A stretch of 64,000 nt of DNA from positions 248,001 through 312,000 of the forward strand of contig JAJDCD010000025.1 in the NCBI GenBank assembly GCA_029261035.1, given 5' to 3'. Below, in pieces: positions 50,601 to 59,600 of the stretch (positions are counted from its first letter, which is position 1; each line of letters opens with the position of its first letter). The translations under genes were made by a program, and so were the position numbers. A model generated the notes under the pieces. That model worked only from the letters and a program-made list of their open reading frames with translations, did no database searches and was not told the origin of the DNA. The DNA is from Candidatus Omnitrophota bacterium (GTDB taxonomy: Bacteria; Omnitrophota; Omnitrophia; Omnitrophales; JACROU01).

Positions 50601-53600
50601 TCTTCTAAACTTACCAAATCATATAAAGGCAATTCATCTTGAGCTAAATCTTCAGAGCTAACCAGTATTTGAGCTAACTTAATTGGATTCTCTGCCTCTT
50701 TAGGAAACATAACATCTACAGGAGGATTCGCATGAAGTGCCATCAAATACTCTTTCCCTACACGAATACGTATCATCAACGGCAACGATCGAAAAAGAGA
50801 GTCTAAATGATGAGCAAGTTGTCTTTTTTGTTTTGTGCCGTAACGAGCCTCTAAACTATTTTCAAATTCTTTATTTTGATAATGCTCTTTCCCCTTCGGG
50901 TCTTTCTTACGAGCAGAAAAATTAGAACCTTCGACATGAGATAACTCATGATTTCCCAAAATGGTATGAATATTTCCAGGAAAAGCTGTCTTAAGCTGCA
51001 TAAACAAAATCAAAGTAGCCAACGATTGAGTTTGAGCATTTTTCTTCAGCATTAAATTACCTGACGGATGAATCAAGTCCCCTAAAAACACAAGATGAAG
51101 CGTTCCATCTTTCAAACCAGAAAGAACACGAGGGTGCATTAACATCTCAACCAAGTTATAGTAATGCCCTTGAAGATCCCCTATAGGTAATACATTCTCC
51201 CCGTCGGTTATATGGACTATCGCTCCCGGCTGAGATTCAAAGTCGAGACCTGGCATCGCCTCATCCATACGTGTCCATGGACGAGCTGTTCTAGAATAGG
51301 AAAGCATCGCCTCCCGAGCATCCCTAAACAAACGTCTTAAATCTAGGTAAGACAAACTCTCAACCAAATCTTCCGGCTCAAAATAAAGATCAAAATTTTT
51401 ATTAACCGGTAAGGTTCTTATAGGAGATTTCCCCAAACTAGAAGCTTCAACTTCATCTGAATCATCTGACTTCAGTACAGCATCTTGCTCTGCTTCACTT
51501 GCTTCATTAGACTCTCCCGCATTAGAAGCCACACCAGCCATGATCCTTGCTTTTGCTTGGGCTATATCAGCATCAGATAATCTAGGCGAAGGTACCACCG
51601 AATTGAATAGCTCCGTCACAAAGCTCTCATCTTCATCCTCACTACTTTCACCTTCCACTCCTAAACTATCTGCATCTACCCTATCAGAGCCAGCTAGTTT
51701 TACAGTTAAGTCTTTAGAAAGCTTCTCATCCCCTAAACTAGATGCTTGGGCGGAAGCTTCATCAGGAGGAACTTCTCCCTCACTCAATTTAACAACAAAT
51801 TCTTTAGCTTCCTTTAATAACTTTAGGGTCAGCACTGGAGAAATTCCAAAATCATTAGCAATCTTTACTACCGCCTCTCCCTTAAGAAACTTTTTAAGAA
51901 CAATGACATGCCATGAGTCCATATAATCAAACAACAAGTCTCTATTCACTTCTTCAAAATCACTTACTGTGACATCTATTTCAAATTTAGGCTCATTAGA
52001 TTCATCAGAAACCAATTGAATGCCTTCAAGCTGTTCAAGTTGACTTTCGTTTACTTCAGATCCAACAAGAATTTCTTCAGCCTTTAATAATTTTTCCAAG
52101 GCTCTTCTTCTATAGATAGATACACTTGTCTGAGCAATACCTAAAATTTCTCCAATCCGCTTTATCTTTAAAGAAGGCTCAAGCAAAACAAATTTAACCA
52201 CTTTTTTTTCATTTTCTGAAAGGCCGGATCCATTAAGTAGCTGCTCCTTACTATTAGGGTTCCTTTTGAACAGTTCTTCAATTTGAGGGACGACTCTTGT
52301 TTTTTTTGAACGTCTTATCTTTTCTCGTTTTTCTTGCTTTGAATCATCTGGCTTTAACTCTCCACCTTGCTTGAGGATTTCTTCAGCCTCCAAGAGCTTT
52401 TCTAAGGCTCTTGATCTAAATATACTCGCACTTGAATAAGCAACTCCTATTTTATTTGCTATTTTTTCTATAGTTAAATCAGGGTCAGATAAAGCAAATT
52501 CTACGATTCTTCTTTCATTTTCTGAAAGGCCGGATCCATTAAGTAGCTGCTCCTTACTATTAGGGTTCCTTTTGAACAGTTCTTCAATTTGAGGGAGGAC
52601 TCTTCTTTTTTTTGAACGTCTTATCTTTTCTCGTTTTTCTTGCTTAGAATCATCTGGCTTTAACTCTCCACCTTGCTTGAGGATTTCTTCAGCCTTTAAT
52701 AATTTTTCCAAGGCTCTTCTTCTATATATAGATACACTTGGCTGAGCAATACCTAAAATTTCTCCAATCCGCTTTGTCTTTAAAGAAGGATAAAGCAAAA
52801 CAAATTCAACCACTTTTTTTTCATTTTCTGAAAGGCCGGATACATTAAGTAGCCGCTCCTTACTGTTAGGGTTCCTTTTGAACAGTTCTTCAATTTGAGG
52901 GAGGGCTCTTAGTTTTTGCTTTGAATCATCTGGCTTTAACTCTCCACCTTGCTTGAGGATTTCTTCAGCCTCTAAGAGCTTTTTTAAGGCTCTTCTTCTA
53001 TATATAGTTACACTTGGCTGAGCAATACCTAAAATTTCTTCAATCTGCCTTATCTTTAAAGAAGGATCAAGCAAAGCAAATTCAACCACTTCTTTTTCAT
53101 TCTTTGACAGATCTGAACTTTCAAGCAATTGAAATGAATTTTTAGAATTCCTTTCAAAAATTGTTCGGATAGCATTAACATGTTTAGAAAACTTACCCTT
53201 TCCTAAACTAGCCCCAGAAGTTTTCTTTTTCTTCTTTTCTTCAAATCCGCCTGGAAACTTCGTTGGAAGCTTTGACTTTTTAACTCTAGGAGGAACTTTA
53301 GATTTCGGTCTTTCAAATGGTTGTTTTCCTAAGCTTCTTGCCAAAACCCTCTTTTCTTCCGCTGTGATTAATTCTTTTTCTAAAAGCAAATCAAGCAAAA
53401 TAGGTCTAATAGTTATTTCCCCTCGATTTCTTTTCTTTTCACCACTAAGCCTATCCCCTAATAATCGAAGAAGCTGTTCATAAGTCATAGGTGTTTCTTC
53501 CATACGTTGAGTAAATAACTGGTAAATATCCTTTATGGCCTGGTAGCTGTCTGGATTACCAACAGAAGTCACAATAAAGTATCTCAACATACTCTTCTCT

Positions 53601-56600
53601 ATATATCTTTTTCTCTCTGTTTCGGTCAATCTTCCTTCCAACTCTTTTTGAATAGTTATTTCACGTTCACTTCGACCAGGGTTTGGTCTTATTATTTGGT
53701 TAGATTGTAATTGGAAACTACTTGTATGGCTGGCTCCAATAGGAACTACGATACGATAATTTGGGGATTGATATCCTGCCTGTACTGCCTGAGCCCATAA
53801 CCGTTCGTTCATCTGTATCACTTGCTGCCAAAGCTCACGGTCTCTTAAATAAATCATTTCCACCGAGTAACGGAACGCTAAATCGCTATAAAAATAAGCT
53901 CCTTCAATATCATTGTTAAACAAACTCCAATGCGCCAACTCTGTCAATTTATTGACATCCCAAGAAATTACCCAGGAGTCAAAACCCCTACTCTCTGGAA
54001 GCAAGTATGCTTTATTCTGAATAGCCCACTCCATTAAATGAGATGAAAAACTACTATCTCCAAATTCAGAACGAAGCCTTTCTACTTTTTGCGCTACTGA
54101 AGCAGCTCTTGGAGACTGGTCATTGAAAAAGTTATATTGACGGCCTCGAATTTGATTTCGATACGCAAGCAGAGCGTTGTTTAAGGCTTGGTTTGTTTGA
54201 GAGTCTTTAATGATATCTTCTATTAATAGATTGAAGCTTGCTTGTTTTTGCTGAATCTTTGACATCTGTCTTAACGCTTCTAGACCGTTTATTTCTACAA
54301 GTCCATCAAAATCAATATCCCCTTCAGCCCACAAAACCATAGGCAGAACTCCATTATTAGGATCCCTGGAAAGCTGCCCTTCTATTCCCTCTAAAATATC
54401 TTTAAGACGTCTAGCATTATCCTGTCCCGTGTGCGTTACTGGTATTAGAGTTAATGGAAAATCAGAAGGCACTTCAATCGGTTCAAAATTCCGATATTGA
54501 AAGTTTCTTTTAACGAGGTCCTTTCTAGCCAATGGAGACTCAACCCCTAAGAAAGTAATGTCATCACGAATCCTCGCTGGAGAAGCTGTAGACTTTTTTT
54601 CTTTAATTGGTTTTGAACTTGGAAACAAAAATAGAACAGTAGTAAAAACTAAGGCTAACACACCTAAAACTATGGCTGGTTTAATAAGCAAACGAAATGG
54701 AGGAGCTCTTTCTTTAGAACCTTTTTCAACATTCTCTTTAATTTTTCTTTCTTGATTGATACGAAACAAATTCTTTAATTCTTGTAGTAGTTTCTGAGAC
54801 TCTTCTTCAGAAAGTGAGCCATCATTCATTTCTAAAATAATCGTTTGAATATCTTGGGTCGTAATCAAACTTTGAGTTTTATTATCTCTCCTAGAAATAA
54901 TTTTTTTTGCTATCTTAGAGCGTAATGCCTTTTTCTGCACCTTCTCATGCTTAGGCAAACCCTTCCCACTTAAAAAGTCTATTTGTGCCAAACGTGTCTG
55001 AACCTCAGCAAATCCCAATGTGAAAAGCTCCTTACTTTCCCCTAAACTAGAAGCTTCGGTATTTTCAGAATCATCTGTTTCTTGCCCTTCATTTTGCTCA
55101 CCTTTCCCATTCTTGTTCAGTTGAGGAAACATATCTTCTAATTTGAGGTTTCTTCTAGCTGCTTCTGCAGCTAGCATAGTATCCAGCTCCTGCCTAAACT
55201 GTTTCCATTCAGCATCAGGATAAGGAACTGAAGGATCTGACATAGGTGAAAGCAAACGACGAATAGGATATAAAAGATTGGGTAAAAGCCAAAGAAATGT
55301 TGCTAAAGAAAAATAGTAAATAGAAAAACTAGCTAACGAGTATGGATGACTAAACAAAACCCATTGAGCCGCAAATAAGAAAGCCCCCAACTTCACACTT
55401 GTTCGGACAAAAGAAATTAAGCTAGAAAGATATACAAAAGCTTTGAGACGAAACGATTCTGGCTGAAAAGTTACTTCCTCAGCAAACGGCTTCCACTTAT
55501 CTTTAAAATAAACAGCAACATCTGCAAGACGAAATAAAGCTCTATATCTCTTTGCATCCGCTTCTGTAATTTCACTAGGGTGTAACATCATGCCATGTTC
55601 CTGAAATGAGGAAGTCTGACGATTTAGTCCAATACGCATTTTGAAAACCCCTTGTTTAACAGGGATCTCTTCTTCTAAAATTATTTCTGCATTGCGTAAA
55701 TACTTGATAGGGATCCCTCTTTTGGAAGAAAACCTCTCTCCTTGCCCAGTCAAAGGATCAAAAGAAGGTCGAAGAAAAGGCTGTACATCTTCAACGGGTA
55801 GGCGTAAAACAGCACGTCTTTTAAAATCTTCTAGCGGTGGCAGCGGTAACTTTATCTGAAACTTTTCCCATAATTGTTTATAAAACTCATATGCTGTCTC
55901 AGCTCGACCACTTTCTGCTGTTCTGTCAGCATAACCAATAACCATCTCATAAGCCTGGAAAAGGTTATCTTTAGTTCTTTGTAACATAAAAAAAATACGG
56001 CCCTTACTGGAGAAAACCATTGGGTTATCAGGATCAGCTTTAACAATATCATCACTAAAAGCAGGATACCCACCCATACGCCCAAGTGTGACCTGAGCTT
56101 TAAGAATACCGACACTTGTTCCATATAAGTAATGTGGTCTTTTATACCAAAGATCAAAATCCGTCATTAAAAAAGGATAATCCATCAACAAACGACTACG
56201 ACCCTTTAATTCCGGAATAACGCCCCAAGAATGATAAATATCATCGGTGTCACTCGGCTTAAAATCCAGCCACTTCTCAGGTCCCTTTTTCTTTCCTAAA
56301 CTAGCCCCCCTGGCTTTAGGAGATTTCTGTGCTGCTGTAACCTTACTTATTACACGAATGTCATGAATAGTCGTTACTCCACCCAGATGATTAAAAAGGC
56401 TAATCTGATGAACCAAACGATCCCTATTAAAAGCATGGTCTTGGGTACCTGGAATAATATAAGGTGTTAAATCCAATTCTAAAACTTGGGTTTTTCCATT
56501 CGTATTTGGAAAAGAAACTTCAACAGGAGTATATAAGTTTTCTCTTTCAGGGACAGCGTAACCTACTAACTCTCTGCCGTACTCGTTTTGTATTACTATA

Positions 56601-59600
56601 TTTGCTGGAACACTTTTTTCTGTTGGGGGCTTCGTGGAAAATCTAATGTGCAAAACAGGATTTTCATCTATATGCTTTGGCTCTAATTTTATGCTAAAAG
56701 TAGCTTTAGTAGTTCTAGGCATAAGCTCAGCAGGTAACTCTAAAAAAGCTGAAAAACTATTGGTCGAAAAATACATATGAGGAAAGACTGCATACTCCTG
56801 TTCTTTTCCTCTCTCATCCTTTCCTAAACTTGCAGCTTGGATATTTGTATTATCTGGTAAAAACTTAGACGGAGCATTGAGTGAAATTAAGTCAGGAAGT
56901 GTTTTTGGATCTAGGATTCTTCTTTCCAGCAATGCATCCATTTGTGTTCTAGTTTCTTGTTCTGTGGGACGCAAAATAGTGGATGGATTAAAAATTTCTC
57001 TCAATGTCTCTTGATGTCGGTTAAAACCTGCACGATCAACACCGGGGAGAATATTAGCAGAACGAACACTTGCTTTAACGGCAGCTTCAAGATTTCTTCT
57101 AAATACAGATAAAATATGTCGGCGAACATAGTTTCTGACATCTTCAGAAGACGGGGTTGCTCCTTCAGCTTGGAGTTTTTCTATAATTGTAGCTTCTCCT
57201 AGCCTAGAGACCAGTCGTGTTGTTAATGTATCCAGTTCTGTAGCAAAAGCACCTTCTGTCGTATTTACCGAATTCATTAATCGAACAATCATCTCCGACT
57301 CAGCTGGATTCCATTGTAAGGATAAAACTATTCTGTAATAAAGAAGAGCTTGTCTAACCCACTCTTTGGGTTCTTCAGATGAAACAATTGCAAGGTACAA
57401 GCCATAGGCTGCTAAAAGACGATCAGAGTAAGTGGTAATAAAACTATCATGATCCATATTCGGAATAATGCTTGTCTTAAGCTGCTCCCATGTAACATCA
57501 TCCGCTTCTATTCCGCGACGCTCTAAATAACCATTCAAAGTATATTTAAAACCTGTTAAAGGAGTCCTATTTGGATCTCCATTAAATCGTAAAAGCCAAA
57601 CTAATGGAAAAATGAGAGGTCGTTGTGCATGAGTCATCATGTTTGGAATCTTACGTTCATCTATGTTTGCATTCTGCCTAAGAAGTCTCTCCAACTCTGG
57701 CATCTGGACCTCATCAGCCATTCGAGTAAGGTCAGCCATAGACAAATCAGGGTTCTGTTGCAACGCTTTCTTCCACCGCAATAAATGCCCATCATAATCT
57801 GAGTCAGTATAAGCACTCAGATAGATCGTAGACAACCAGCTTTGAAATACTGCCGCCCTCATATCTATCAGTTGTAATTCTAAACGTTCTCTTTGGGTCA
57901 ATCCACGGTTAAAAGAAGACTCATCATTTCTAATAATCCAATGCGTTCCTTCGTGAAAAACTGCCGGTAATCCAAGTACAAACAAATGTGAATCTTCCGT
58001 AAAGGTCTTCTCCTCACTCATCACAATCGTCCATGTCGAGCCCCCGTTCTCAGTTCTCGTCTGGCCATTAACTCCCTCAGGAAGTCCGGTCACAAACGTC
58101 GTCACAGAAAGAAGCCTTTGAACTAATCTGTCTTTGGCCGCTGCACCAATTCCCGGTCTAGCGATATCTACCGCCATTCGATATCCATACTCCAAAGCCT
58201 CTCTTCTAAAAGCAGATTTGCCTTTAGGCGACAGCCTAAGCTGATCTCTATCAGCAGATCCCATCAGCCGTACTAATTCACGCACCGAAGAAGTAATGTT
58301 AGGGCTAAACAAATGGTTCTCCAACTTTACTCTTCTTAACTCGACAACAATAGGATACCAAGCACCAAAATCTCTTCTCTCAATTTGCTCAACAGTTAAA
58401 GGAACTGGAACTTCAGGTGTTATCTCCTCATCTGAAGTTAATGTTGGAACACTTTCATTTTCAGTTTTTAAAAAGATCATTTTCCAGCCAAACATCGCGA
58501 TCAACAATAACGATGTAGCAACGCCACCAAACAAGAGGAATTTCCTGCTCTTAGCTCTTTTTTGCTTTATCTGTTCTATCTTCTGCAATGACTGCTGGTC
58601 CATTTGTTCTTTGATGGGTAACAATAGCTGATCAACAATCTCCTCTTGAGCATCTTTAAACGCAGAAACATCAACGGAATCTAATGTAAAAATAGATTTT
58701 TTGTCATAAATAATTTTTATTTCCAAACCATGTGGATGAAGATGGGTCGCGATGATAGGGCCTTGAACCTCTCTATAAATTTCAGAGTCTCGAAAATGAT
58801 TTAATAGCTTCTGAGCAATTGTTTTTGAAACAGGTCCAACAGTTGATATTTCAAGAGCCTTTCTTTCTCCCAAACTAGCTCCAACAGATTCTTCCCCTAG
58901 GTCTACTTCTTGCTTTAAAATAGCTAACTCCAAGGTTTTAATAATTTCCTTATCCGTTTCGGATATAACTTGGATGGGATACAGCGACTGATCTTTTCCA
59001 GGAAAAAATGTATCTAATAGGCGTTTGGATCTTTTTATAAAACTGTCAGGAACTATCAAAAAAAGCTTTCCCTTATTATCAAGGCCAATATTTACAATTG
59101 ATTTTAAATAAGTTACGACAGAAAGTTTTGGAGGGTAACCTTCTCTTTCAATAAAAGATTTTGCTTTTTTAGTTGCAACAGCAAATGCAAATTCCCACTG
59201 CCTCACTCTAAACTCTTTTGAAGAACCTCGCACAAAAACGCTGCCCGTATTTCTATTCAAATGTATTGAGTGAGGGCCATACAAAACCTGGACAGAGCCA
59301 TCTTCTAGCCTTTTAACATCAACAGCAATTTGCCTCTCTAAAAATAGTTCTATCAGATCTTCCGTTAAAGCAGACACCTTATTCCAATTTTCTTGTTTAG
59401 ACTTAGATCTCTTCCCATTACCTTTCTCGTCCTCAAAAATTATCGTATCAATTGTGTCAATTGCATCGTGTGCGATTTCAAGAACCTCCTCTTCAGAAAT
59501 TTCTGCTTGTAGCTCGTCTCTAAAGTATGCAGTAATTTGAGAAACACTTAAACCTTTCAGAATTTTTTCTACAACCGTTTTAGAATCAGAGTCTAGAATT

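Noticed and set aside
51540-51926. Plus-strand open frame of 128 codons
   Set aside because: Shadow of the acidic/Ser-rich stretch of the giant gene; low-complexity.
52221-52840. CRISPR-like array because of a regular 306-base period
   Set aside because: The repeats are in frame, code HTH units and have no short spacers.
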